Of a stretch of DNA of 64,000 bases, positions 52,698-61,800 are shown piece by piece. The DNA is taken from assembly GCF_035918015.1 (NCBI RefSeq), contig NZ_CP109132.1, positions 2,480,001-2,544,000 on the forward strand, read 5' to 3'. This stretch comes from Streptomyces sp. NBC_01754. GTDB taxonomy: Bacteria > Actinomycetota > Actinomycetes > Streptomycetales > Streptomycetaceae. Position 1 is the stretch's first letter. The number at the start of each line of letters is the position of its first letter. A program made the position numbers and the translations under genes. Below the pieces are notes generated by a model. The model was not told where the DNA came from and did no database searches. It was given only the letters and a program-made list of their open reading frames with translations.

Positions 52698-53987
52698 ATG
52701 ACCCGCGTGCCACACCCCCCACTTCGTCCTGCGCATTTCCACATCGTGGATCTGTTCGCAGGACCTGGTGGCCTCGACATCGCCGCAACGATCATGCAGG
52801 TGAAGAGCATCGGGGTGGAGTGGGACGACGCGACGCGCGCGACGCGGGATGCGGCAGGTCTCCTGACCGCGAAGGTGAAGGACGTCGCCGCGCTCGGCCC
52901 GTGCGACCCGGAGGTGGTGGAGGCGAATGTCCTGACCGGCGGGCCCCCTTGTCAGACCTTCTCCGTGGCCGGCAACCGAAAAGGGCACAAGGCTCTGGAG
53001 GACGTCAAACGCCTCGCCACCATCCTGACGGGGCAGAAAAACCTCTCCTCCTTCGAAACCGCGTGGAAAGCGGTCAAGAAGGAGACCGACGACATGTCGG
53101 ACGAGCGGACCGGTCTGGTTCTTCAACCACTGCGCTGGATCATGGAAGCCAAGCTCAGGCGTGGTAGGCCCTACGACGTAGTCGTGCTGGAGCAGGTACC
53201 CACGGTTCTCCCGGTATGGAAGCACTACGCCATGCTTCTCCGAAAGATCGGCTACGCGGCCGATGCCCATGTTCTGCGCTCCGAGGAGTTCGGTGTACCG
53301 CAGACACGCCGCAGAGCCGTGCTGATCGCCCAGTACGACCCGGGTAACGAGAAGAGAGACGTGCCGTTCCCCGAGGCGACGCATCAGCGATATCGCAAAG
53401 GCATCGAGGGTCTGCCCACAAGGCCGGACAAGGCGACGCGATCGGACGGATCATTGTTCGCTGCTCCGACTCGCGGAAGAAAGATCGTTCCCTGGGTCTC
53501 GATGCAGGACGTTCTCACCGCCTCACGCCCCCGCGACTTCGTGATGGTCTCCAACTACGGCTCGGGGGGGGACCCGAAGAACCGAGGACGTCGAACTTCG
53601 CTGGAACCTGCGGCAACGATCACCGGCAAGTTCCGACGCAACCGTCTCTTCCTCCTCAAGGAAGGTGAGTCGGGAACGAAGGAGGTCGGCGAGGAACTGG
53701 ATCGGCTGTCGTTCGAGGAGGCCGGCCTCCTCCAGTCGTTCCCCGCGCGCTATCCGTGGCGGTCCACCGATGTGGCCCAGCAGATCGGCAACGCCATCCC
53801 CCCGCTCCTTTCTCTTCATATCCTGAGCAACGCACTCCGGCTCGGGCAACCGGACGAAGCATTGATCAAAAGATTGGCGGCATGGGCGCCGAAGCCCCCG
53901 GACACTTCAGCGGGTGAGGACTCCACCGGGGACGCCTATACGGATCAGATCCTGGTTGCACGCCCTCGCTCCGTAGCGAACCGCTGA
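52698..53987 (+). CDS. C5-cytosine DNA methyltransferase (active type)
   Basis: 429 residues from ATG 52698. Motif I is FHIVDLFAGPGGLDIAATIM, and catalytic motif IV is GGPPCQTFSVAGNRKG. The motif VI equivalent is VVLEQVPTVLP (E-Q-V instead of E-N-V), motif VIII is PQTRRRAVLIA, and the C-terminal motif X is QQIGNAIPPLLSLHI. It methylates cytosine C5 in double-stranded DNA; the target sequence cannot be read. It lies 49 nt after the Cys-less homologue, which may provide specificity or an accessory fold. Confidence 0.92.
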   Translation: MTRVPHPPLRPAHFHIVDLFAGPGGLDIAATIMQVKSIGVEWDDATRATRDAAGLLTAKVKDVAALGPCDPEVVEANVLTGGPPCQTFSVAGNRKGHKALEDVKRLATILTGQKNLSSFETAWKAVKKETDDMSDERTGLVLQPLRWIMEAKLRRGRPYDVVVLEQVPTVLPVWKHYAMLLRKIGYAADAHVLRSEEFGVPQTRRRAVLIAQYDPGNEKRDVPFPEATHQRYRKGIEGLPTRPDKATRSDGSLFAAPTRGRKIVPWVSMQDVLTASRPRDFVMVSNYGSGGDPKNRGRRTSLEPAATITGKFRRNRLFLLKEGESGTKEVGEELDRLSFEEAGLLQSFPARYPWRSTDVAQQIGNAIPPLLSLHILSNALRLGQPDEALIKRLAAWAPKPPDTSAGEDSTGDAYTDQILVARPRSVANR

Positions 53988-54073
53988 AACACTCTCCGAA
54001 GATCTGGCACTACCCGCTCGCTACATTCGGGACCGTGAAGTCGCCTGTCCAGCCGCCACCTTCTGCGAGAGGT

Positions 54074-54979
54074 TCAGTCGTGCACCGCTCCCGACCGGGT
54101 GCGGTTGCGCAGCGGTGCCTCTGCGGCGAATCGCTCGAACATCCGCGAAAGAGCCTCACGCGAGGAGCGCCGGGCGGTGCCGTCGTCCGGCCCTTCGGGG
54201 AGCCTCTCCCATGGAACAACTGGCGCCGACTCCGCGTCCGCGATCCACTCGGTGAACGCGTCGTGACGAGGTGGATCGTCGGGCGCGATCACCTCGTACA
54301 TGAGTGTGCTGCCGGCCACGTTGACCGCCGTGCACAGCGCGTTGACCCGATCCCCGAGGCGCGTCGCTCCGTCGTCGGTGAGTCTCTTGAGAACCGACAC
54401 CAGAGCCAGGGCAGTGGGCTTGTGATCGACGGCGGCGAGCCGGAGAGCCGTATTGATCATGTCCTGGTTGCCGCAGGCGATCTCGGCGGGTGTGTAGTCG
54501 GGCCCGTCACGAAACATCTCGGCCGACCACCAAAGTCGGGCGAAGGCCTGGCTGTAGTGCGGGCCCACGAACCTGGCGCTGTTGATCTTCCTGGAAGCGC
54601 CGTCGTCCGCGGTGCCGCGCGGTAGGTGTCGCCACAGAACGAAGTCCGGCGCCACGGCCAGGGCGAGAAAGTTCCAGAGCCCGGCATCCGCAGCCTCCGC
54701 GCGCGTCAGGCGCAGGGTCGCGTGCAGTCGGGGTGCCAACCAGGCGTCGGCGTCGGTCCTCACCGCGTCGAACCTGTACATCGCCTCCTCGACGATCTCG
54801 CGTACCGGGTCGGTGTTCCACCGGACGGAACTGTCCTGGATCGGCTTGCTCGCGCGGAGGATCGCCACATGGGGCAGCGCTTCCTGGCCGGCGCGCACCC
54901 CGTGGGTGAGAAATCCCGTGGCGCGATCCCCGGAGAGGAGTGCGAGGCGGGCGGGGATCTCCGTGTGTGTGCGGTTCAA
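54074..54979 (-). CDS. DUF6339-like protein of the defence island
   Basis: 301 residues from TTG 54979, which overlaps the preceding stop as TTGA and follows AGGAAGG. The central region (APRLHATLRLTRAEAADAGL, WNFLALAVAPDFVLWRHLPR, ARLWWSAEMFRDGPDYTPAE, CGNQDMINTALR) fits the DUF6339 family, which co-occurs with Z1, GHKL and PD-(D/E)XK proteins in R-M-like loci. No catalytic motif is seen. It is the last gene of the minus-strand operon and convergent with the methyltransferase gene. Confidence 0.6.
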   Translation of the reverse strand: MNRTHTEIPARLALLSGDRATGFLTHGVRAGQEALPHVAILRASKPIQDSSVRWNTDPVREIVEEAMYRFDAVRTDADAWLAPRLHATLRLTRAEAADAGLWNFLALAVAPDFVLWRHLPRGTADDGASRKINSARFVGPHYSQAFARLWWSAEMFRDGPDYTPAEIACGNQDMINTALRLAAVDHKPTALALVSVLKRLTDDGATRLGDRVNALCTAVNVAGSTLMYEVIAPDDPPRHDAFTEWIADAESAPVVPWERLPEGPDDGTARRSSREALSRMFERFAAEAPLRNRTRSGAVHD

Positions 54980-55953
54980 CGGTACGTACCTTCCTGGGAA
55001 CGGGAAACGGCACGGATCGTCGCCAGAAGGTTCCTGGGCAGCTGGCCGCGCCTTCCGGCCGCGTACTCGATCCGCGACTGGACCTCCGCCCATCCTCGGC
55101 CGTCCGTCCGACGGTCGTGTGCCTCTCTCAACGCGTCAGGGAGCGGCAGTCGAGGAAACACCTCCGGCAACATGGAACGCAGCACCGTCCCCCGCCAACC
55201 GGCAGGGAGATGAGGGGTCCCGTCCTCGTCGAATTCGAGATTGCTCAGGGCGGATTGGAACATGGTCGCCCATGCCTCTCCCGCGACCTGGGCGGCCACG
55301 AGTCCTGCGGTCGCCTTCTCCAACGGGCTGCGCGCACCGGACAGCAGCGCGGAGAGTCCCTCGAAGGATGTGTTGAGCAGGACGGCCGGCAGGTCCCCCG
55401 ATGTGTCGATCAACCAAGGCGCGTCCGCGAACGGGCGCAACCACTGCTGCGGACCGTCCCGGAAGTCCTCTTCCACGATCTCCAGGTCTCGTTGCCTGGC
55501 CGGTGTACGGGCCAGCAGGTCCACCACCCACGGCGCGTCCGCCTTTCCGAGGATGCGCCCGTCGACGCCACCGTGGCTCCCGACGACGCTCACGTCGAGC
55601 AGGGCACGCGCGGCGTGGGTGGAACGACGTACCCGGACCTCGCCCCGCCAGCGCGTGTCGTCACGGCGACGTTCCAGGCGACTCACCACACGGGTGTTCG
55701 TGGCTCCCTCGGTCAGTACTGCGACGCAGCTGACCCCGGACCACGGCCCGTCGGCCAACTCGTCGTCAGGTACGCGGACTTCCAGGTCGAGGACACCCTC
55801 CGTCCAGTCGTCCCGCTCGACTTGATGGAGGGCGACGACCTGATCGCGTGATGAGATCAGCGAGAGCTGCAGAGGTTTTCCGTCGATGCTCGCCGCGCGA
55901 ACAGCGACCTCGATCTTCCCCACCAAAGTCGGGTACGCGTACACAGCACTCAC
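54976..55953 (-). CDS. Uncharacterised middle protein of the GHKL operon
   Basis: 325 residues from GTG 55953, overlapping the ATPase gene stop by 4 nt; its own stop overlaps the next start by 4 nt. It is acidic with beta-rich N-terminal half (VGKIEVAVRAASIDGKPLQL, WTEGVLDLEVRVPDD) and helical C-terminal half with an RQRDLEIVEEDFRD stretch. No PD-(D/E)XK or other nuclease motif is evident, although this position is often a nuclease in related loci. Function is unknown. The tight coupling indicates a complex with the ATPase. Confidence 0.7.
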   Translation of the reverse strand: MSAVYAYPTLVGKIEVAVRAASIDGKPLQLSLISSRDQVVALHQVERDDWTEGVLDLEVRVPDDELADGPWSGVSCVAVLTEGATNTRVVSRLERRRDDTRWRGEVRVRRSTHAARALLDVSVVGSHGGVDGRILGKADAPWVVDLLARTPARQRDLEIVEEDFRDGPQQWLRPFADAPWLIDTSGDLPAVLLNTSFEGLSALLSGARSPLEKATAGLVAAQVAGEAWATMFQSALSNLEFDEDGTPHLPAGWRGTVLRSMLPEVFPRLPLPDALREAHDRRTDGRGWAEVQSRIEYAAGRRGQLPRNLLATIRAVSRSQEGTYR

Positions 55954-58031
55954 GCCGATGCCTCCCCCACCTGCTGAATGTCCACGATCACACCGGCCAT
56001 GACCGCGGCCACCGGGTGGCTGCCCACGGCGGTGACGCCGCCGAAGCGCGCGGACCTCACATCCGGATCGATGATCAGCCTGCCTTCGACAACCCGGCAA
56101 TTCTCCTTCGGGGACAACTCCGCCCACTCGAGCGAGGGCCGTCCACCCGATCGCACGTCGAACTTGACCACCGGCAGTAGTTGCCAGCCGCCGTCTCGTT
56201 GTGGAACGTCCAGCGTCACGTCCAGGGTCCAGGCCCCGGCCGCGTCCACCCTTCCTACCACCCGGTCCACGAGCGGGTGCCGACGACGACCGCCCGTCGT
56301 CGCCGGCAGATCCAGACGTAGCAACTTCCGGAGGACCTCGTGACCGACCGAGCTCCGACCGACGGTCCGCCGACCGATCACGCCCCTCAAGGCCGTGTCC
56401 ATGGACGCGTTGAACTCGGACAAACGGCGCGGAGCATTGGTGTAGGCGGCGGTGAGCTCCTCGGTCACCCCCCACCTGTCATGCTCCGGCGGCTCGGCAG
56501 CCCGCAGGAACTCCTCCGCGGCGTGCGTCGCAGGACTGTCGTCGCCCGTGGCGAATCCGGCGAGCAGAACAGCTTGGAACGGGTCCACCCCGACCCCCAG
56601 GTTGCGAGGGGCTCGCGCCGTGACGGTCATCCGGTTACCTCGCATACACACGATGCGGCTGTGCTGTTCATCCTGATCGGCGGCTTGAGTGACCAGGAGT
56701 ACGGCGTGGTGGCTGACACCCGCGGCCCTGCGTCCCGCCGTTCGCAACGGCGGGACGGCGAGAGCGACCTCCGCGGCGGCGACCTGTCCGGCGACCGTGA
56801 GCTCATCGACCGTCTCGCCGTCGATGTACGCACGCAGCGCGTGCACGAGTGCGGGGTGCCGGTCGAGGGGATCGACCCGGCGCTCCGAGACCGCCGATTC
56901 GCCGTTGCGAAAGGCACGTACCGACGCTTCGAGCAGTGCCGGCATCGAGCGACCTGAGGTCATGGCGGCCCAGAAGTTGTCGGACAGCGCCCGTCCGAGG
57001 GCCGTGTGCAGGTCTTCCAACGTGTCACTGCCGCCGGCCGCGTCGTGGGCGCCGACGACAAGGAAAGACGTCCCCGGATCTTCACTGTCTCGATCGAGTC
57101 GCAGGTCAGCGACCACGCGCTCGTCGGCCCACCAGGAGCGGGAGACCCCCTCGTGCGCCTTCTCGGTGTCCGGCTCACCGAGCCATGCGGGTCCGGCATA
57201 GGCGACACCCTCGACCTCTCGCCAGGGAAGGTCGAGACGCCCGACCACCCGACGAGCCGTCCGTCCCTCGTGCGCCTCGGACAGGGTGCTGTTGATCAAC
57301 ACCAGGCCGAGCCGGCTGGCTGCCCACAGCGTCGCCTTACCCAACCCGTACGAGCCGCCCGCCCGATCGTTGCTCTTGTGACTGTCCAGCTGACGGCGGA
57401 CCACGGCGGCGTACCGTCCGTCCCCGTACTCGGGTCCGGTCAGGCCGGACGCGTTGTAGTCATCGACCCGTAGAAGCAGAAGGGATGCGTCCTCACGCAG
57501 CGCGCGAAGACCCTCGGCCAGTACCCGACCCGCCTTCTGCCCGGACTGCGCCGCCGCCGCGTAGTGGGGTTCCAGCTCGTCCCACTTCAGCGCGGAGAGG
57601 AAGGAGTGCAGGTGCTCACCGGTCAGCTCGTGCAGGGTGAAGCGCACACGCACCGGGCGGTGCGGGTCCAGCCGCTCGTCCAGCGCATTCTGCGTGACTT
57701 CCCGGGCCAACACGGACAGGTTGGCGTCGAAGGCGAAGGCCGCGGCGTTGCCGTACTCTCGACCGCCGTCGTGGTGAGCGAGCCGGTGGTACCAGCCGAT
57801 CGGCCGATCCGATCCGGCATCGGCGTCCCTGGTGATCAGAGTGGCGACATCCGTCTCCAGGATCTCGGCGATCCTGACCATCACCTCGGGCCTCGGTCGG
57901 GCCCTGCCCGTCACCCACGCCGACACGGCCGCACGCGTCAGACCCAGCTCCCGGCCGAGCCCCTGCTGCGACAGTCCCTTGCGGCGGAGCTGCCGACCGA
58001 GCCAGACACCGAAGTCTTCGCTGTCCTCCAT
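55950..58031 (-). CDS. XRE-HTH plus GHKL (MORC/Hsp90-like) ATPase
   Basis: 693 residues from ATG 58031 (GAGGAG site). Residues about 10-65 form an XRE helix-turn-helix (LSQQGLGRELGLTRAAVSAW). A GHKL ATPase follows with N-box EVTQNALDE (E111, N115, D118), G1 VDDYNASG (190-196) and G2 GGSYGLGKAT (225-234). The remaining about 450 residues are a MORC-like transducer and unknown C-terminal region. It likely dimerises on ATP and binds DNA. First gene of a three-gene coupled operon. Confidence 0.88.
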   Translation of the reverse strand: MEDSEDFGVWLGRQLRRKGLSQQGLGRELGLTRAAVSAWVTGRARPRPEVMVRIAEILETDVATLITRDADAGSDRPIGWYHRLAHHDGGREYGNAAAFAFDANLSVLAREVTQNALDERLDPHRPVRVRFTLHELTGEHLHSFLSALKWDELEPHYAAAAQSGQKAGRVLAEGLRALREDASLLLLRVDDYNASGLTGPEYGDGRYAAVVRRQLDSHKSNDRAGGSYGLGKATLWAASRLGLVLINSTLSEAHEGRTARRVVGRLDLPWREVEGVAYAGPAWLGEPDTEKAHEGVSRSWWADERVVADLRLDRDSEDPGTSFLVVGAHDAAGGSDTLEDLHTALGRALSDNFWAAMTSGRSMPALLEASVRAFRNGESAVSERRVDPLDRHPALVHALRAYIDGETVDELTVAGQVAAAEVALAVPPLRTAGRRAAGVSHHAVLLVTQAADQDEQHSRIVCMRGNRMTVTARAPRNLGVGVDPFQAVLLAGFATGDDSPATHAAEEFLRAAEPPEHDRWGVTEELTAAYTNAPRRLSEFNASMDTALRGVIGRRTVGRSSVGHEVLRKLLRLDLPATTGGRRRHPLVDRVVGRVDAAGAWTLDVTLDVPQRDGGWQLLPVVKFDVRSGGRPSLEWAELSPKENCRVVEGRLIIDPDVRSARFGGVTAVGSHPVAAVMAGVIVDIQQVGEASA

Positions 58032-58093
58032 CGTCCCCACTCCTCTTCATGTCGAGCGGGGACACGGTAGCACCGCAGTTGACATCGGTGCTT

Positions 58094-58112
58094 CGTCAAA
58101 TGTCGTTTGACG
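58094..58112. promoter_or_regulatory. Candidate operator upstream of the GHKL operon
   Basis: CGTCAAA-TGTCG-TTTGACG, a 7-bp inverted repeat with a 5-nt spacer, 63 nt upstream of the GHKL start. It is suited to the XRE domain of that protein, giving autoregulation. Confidence 0.5.
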
Positions 58113-58162
58113 TTCACCGTCCGCCCGAGCGCCAGCATGGGTTGTTTTTATTCTTCTTTCTT

Positions 58163-58182
58163 CTGATCGGCTAGCCGATCAG
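58163..58182. promoter_or_regulatory. 20-bp palindrome in the divergent promoter region
   Basis: Perfect CTGATCGGCTAGCCGATCAG, just upstream of a TAGGGT -10-like hexamer for the plus-strand run. It is a candidate repressor site. The rest of the 324-nt divergent region (58032-58355) includes an AT-rich T-tract at 58143-58162 but no other gene. Confidence 0.55.
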
Positions 58183-58355
58183 CGCGTGCTAGGGTTCACC
58201 CCGGCAACTCCCAACTCGGCACGGCCCGTTGAGGGATGCGCCCCCCTGAAGGCGGGGTGAGCTCTGCCCTCAAGTTCGATCACAAAGCGGTCCTTACGTA
58301 CGCCAACCGGTCAAGAGCACTCGATGGCGTACCACGACAGGGAGGGGAACCCCAC

Positions 58356-58733
58356 ATGATCGATGACGACGATGCCTGGATGATGCGGTTCATCCGGGAG
58401 TACGACAACTTGGAGGACCCGGAGCTCCAGGCCGAACTCCTGACGTGTCACGGCATCCACCCCCAGGTCCTGGCTGCGGAACGGCGGCGCCTCGCCCGCC
58501 CCTCGCACGGCACCGCGCCCACGGAGCAGGTCGTCACCCCCTCCGACCCTCCCGTGGGCCGCACCTCTCGGGCCACCCGGCGCCCCACCACCCCTCGGCG
58601 CGCCGGTCGCCCCCGCACCTGCCAGGTCACCCGCAGCACCCGTCGGGTCCACACGAACGGGCGGACGACGACGGTCGTGACGACCACGGTGGTCGTCACG
58701 ACCGTCACCACGATCACGACTACCAACAGCTGA
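58356..58733 (+). CDS. Small protein with Thr/Val-rich tail
   Basis: 125 residues from ATG 58356 (GGAGGGG site). The N-terminal 45 residues are acidic (MIDDDDAWMMRFIREYDNL), then a hydrophilic Thr/Pro/Arg linker, then a C-terminal run of Thr and Val (TTTVVTTTVVVTTVTTITTT) that could form an amyloid-like beta strand or a filament. No known domain is recognised. It is the first gene of the plus-strand run leading to the giant helicase, so it is possibly a sensor or toxin-like component. Confidence 0.55.
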   Translation: MIDDDDAWMMRFIREYDNLEDPELQAELLTCHGIHPQVLAAERRRLARPSHGTAPTEQVVTPSDPPVGRTSRATRRPTTPRRAGRPRTCQVTRSTRRVHTNGRTTTVVTTTVVVTTVTTITTTNS

Positions 58734-58772
58734 GCCCCTGCCGCTTCCCCCACTCAGCGGTTCCGCCTCGTT

Positions 58773-58808
58773 CCACGGGGTGCCGGCGCATGCGCCGGCA
58801 TCCCGTGG
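58773..58808. other. 36-bp inverted repeat between the small protein and the helicase gene
   Basis: A 20-bp perfect palindrome (58781-58800, TGCCGGCGCATGCGCCGGCA) extended by 7 more base pairs plus one G-T on each side, with no loop. It could be a terminator or attenuator, or a protein-binding site, between the two genes. Confidence 0.7.
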
Positions 58809-58854
58809 CCCCCCGCGCATCCTCGGTTCGTTCTCCCCTCGAGACAGGTGCCCC

Positions 58855-61800
58855 ATGACCGACCGGCAGTTCGCCGACTCCTCGCTCCCGCCCGTGATCG
58901 ACACCGTGATCCGGCAGTCCGCCACCGTCCTGAAGACCTACCAGGTCGATCCGGGTCTGATACAGGAGCATGCCAACGGTGAGCGCCGCATCACTCAAGG
59001 CGGATACGGCGAGCGCCAGTTGTACGAGCTCGTCCAGAACGCGGCAGACGAGATCGCGGCCGAACCCGGCGGCAAACTGCACGTGGTCCTCACCGATGAC
59101 CACCTCTACTGTGCGAACCAGGGCACCCCGGTCACCCCGGAGGGGGCCGAGACGATCCTGCGCATGAGTGTGTCCCAAAAGCGTGGTGGGCAGATCGGCC
59201 GATTCGGTGTCGGCGTCAAATCCGTACTCTCGGTGAGCGACTCGCCCCAGTTCTTCAGCGGGAACGGGGGCTTCGGTTTCGGCTTCGACAAGGAGTGGTC
59301 CGCTGCCGAGATCACGCGGGCCCTCGGCCGGCAGGGTGACCTCGACATGGACACCCCGGTGCTCCGCATGGCCCGCCCCCTCGATGTGGAGCAGGAACGC
59401 GCCGACGACGACATCCTGAACAAGCTGCTGAGCTGGGCCACCACCGTCGTCCGCCTGCCATTGGTCAAGGGCGCCGCCGAACGCCTCGCCCGCGACATCG
59501 TCGGCCACAAGAGTCGCGACGGACGGGAGACCGACGCCTTCCCCGCCCACTTCCAGCTGTTCTCCCCCCATGTCGGGGAACTGTTCCTGCATGACCGGCG
59601 CTCGATGCCTCAGGTCCGCCGAGAAATCTCGATCGAGCACAAGGGCAACTACCGAACCCTCAAGGAGGTGGCCAGCGGCGCCAAGCAGGCGACGGAACAG
59701 TGGAAGGTGTTCTCGGCCTCGTACTCCCCTGCGGGTGAGGCCAAGGACAGCGCCGGCGAACTCCACGGCCGGCCCGTACTGGAGGTCTCCTGGGCGATGC
59801 CCGAGTACACGGTGCGTAACGGCTTGTACACCGTGCCGGTCGGCAAGGGCTCCTTCTGGGCGTTCTTCCCCACCAAGTACGAGGTGTCGTTGACCGGCAT
59901 CCTCAACGCGCCGTGGAAGACAAACGAGGACCGCCAGCACCTTCTCGACGGAAGCCCGTTCAACCGCGAACTCCTGGAGGTAGCAGCACAGTTGGTGGTC
60001 GACACCCTGCCCGAACTCGTGCCTGCCGACGATCCCGCCGCCTACCTGCCACTGCTGCCGGGACGCACCAAGGAGAAGCTCAACTGGGCCGACGAACACT
60101 TCCTGCGCCGCGTGTGGGAAGTCGCTGCCGAAAGCCCCTCCCTGCCCGACCAGAACGGTGTGCTCCGGCGGCCCCGCGACCTCTACATCACACCGTCCGG
60201 CCTCGACAAGGATTGGGTCCGGATCTGGGCCGAGTACAGCGGTCGTCCGACCGACTGGCTCCACCCTTCCGTCGATGCGTCCGACAGCACTGTTCGGCGC
60301 GGCAAGATGAACCACATCCTGGATCAGGCCGGGAAAACTCCCGAGAGCGTCAAGGACTGGATGGAAGCTCTGGTCTCCGACGGCTCCGCAGAGGCCTCGA
60401 CGCATGCCATCGAAATCCTCTCCCTGATGGTACTCAAGGACCAGGCCGGACGGCTGCGCGGCGATTCGGAGATCACCGCCGAAGCTCGCCGGGCGAGGAT
60501 CGTGCTGACCGAGGACCACGGGATGGTCGCACCCGTCGCCGGTGAGATCTTCCACCGCACCTCCGCCGACACCCTCCGTGACGACATGGTCTACGTGCAC
60601 CCGTTGATCTCCGAGCGTCCTGAGATGTCCAGACACCTGCACAACATCGGCATCAGGGTCGCCGACGCACAGGGCCGGTTCGAAGGCGTCCTCGACCAGG
60701 GCTTCGCCAACTACGACACGGATGCCTGGTCCAACTTCTGGGTCCTGCTCCGGAGCGCCGGAGGCAGCGCCCAGACCGAACGCATCCGCGCGAAGGTGCC
60801 GAATCCCTTGGAGACGCTCCGCGTCCGAACTCTGGACGGCCGATACCGACCGATGCGTGACTGTCTCCTGCCCGGCCTCGTAGTACCCGCCGACGGAAGT
60901 CGGGACAAGAGTGTCACCGTCGACATGGGCTTCCATGACAGCGACAGGTCCGTGTTCCGCGACTTCGGGCTGTTCGACCGTCCCACCGGCGGCCACCGGC
61001 CCCAAGGCCAGACCTGGTTCGAGGAATACCGGCAGGCTGTGCACGAACAGCACCTCCGGGGCCTGCCGAGCACGTCACCACGCCCCAACATCTCCCGCCT
61101 CGCGGTGGAGGGCGCCCCGACCCCGGGCCCCCTGCATCTGCTGCCGATCCTGTCGGACGAGGGCCGTGCCGCCTTCGTGTCGGGCCTGCCCCCGTCCGAC
61201 ATCTCGCAGCACTGGCAGATGCGGTACGGAGCCAACGCGAACACGCGCAAGCCTGTGGTGTCTCCGCTGCGCTGGATGATCTCCAAGCACGGCCTCGTAC
61301 GCACGTCCATGGGCCTGACCCGCGTGTCGGAGGCTGTCGGTCCCCAGCTCAAGAGCTTTCACTCCGTGCTGCCCGTCGCCGAGATCTCGGACGAGGCAGC
61401 GCGACGCCTGGGGATGCCCACGACCACCGATGAAGTGCCCGCCCGTCGCTGGGGCAGGTTGCTGGATCTCCTGCTGAAGAGCGAGGACGACGCGTTCATC
61501 GGCCGTGCCTACGCCCTGTTGCACCGCGTCGGATTCGAGTTCCCGGAAGACGTGCCCACCCGGTGCCGAGTGGCGGAAGCCTGGGAAGGACGTCCGGACA
61601 ACGAGATCGCTGTGGCGACGAGCAACCTGGAGTTCAATACACTCGTCCGCGAGGGGCTTCCCGCGCTCCTGGTCGCCGACAAGGCCGACGCATCCTCCGC
61701 CAAGGCGATGATCGAGGACTGGGGCATGCTCAAGGTCTCCGACGTCATCAGTCGGGAGATCGACGCGGTGAAGATCGGGCGGGCGACCTCCCTGCTCGAA

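Noticed and set aside
54976..55953. PD-(D/E)XK nuclease in the middle protein of the GHKL operon
   Set aside because: Position suggests it, but no convincing D...E-x-K pattern can be pointed to.
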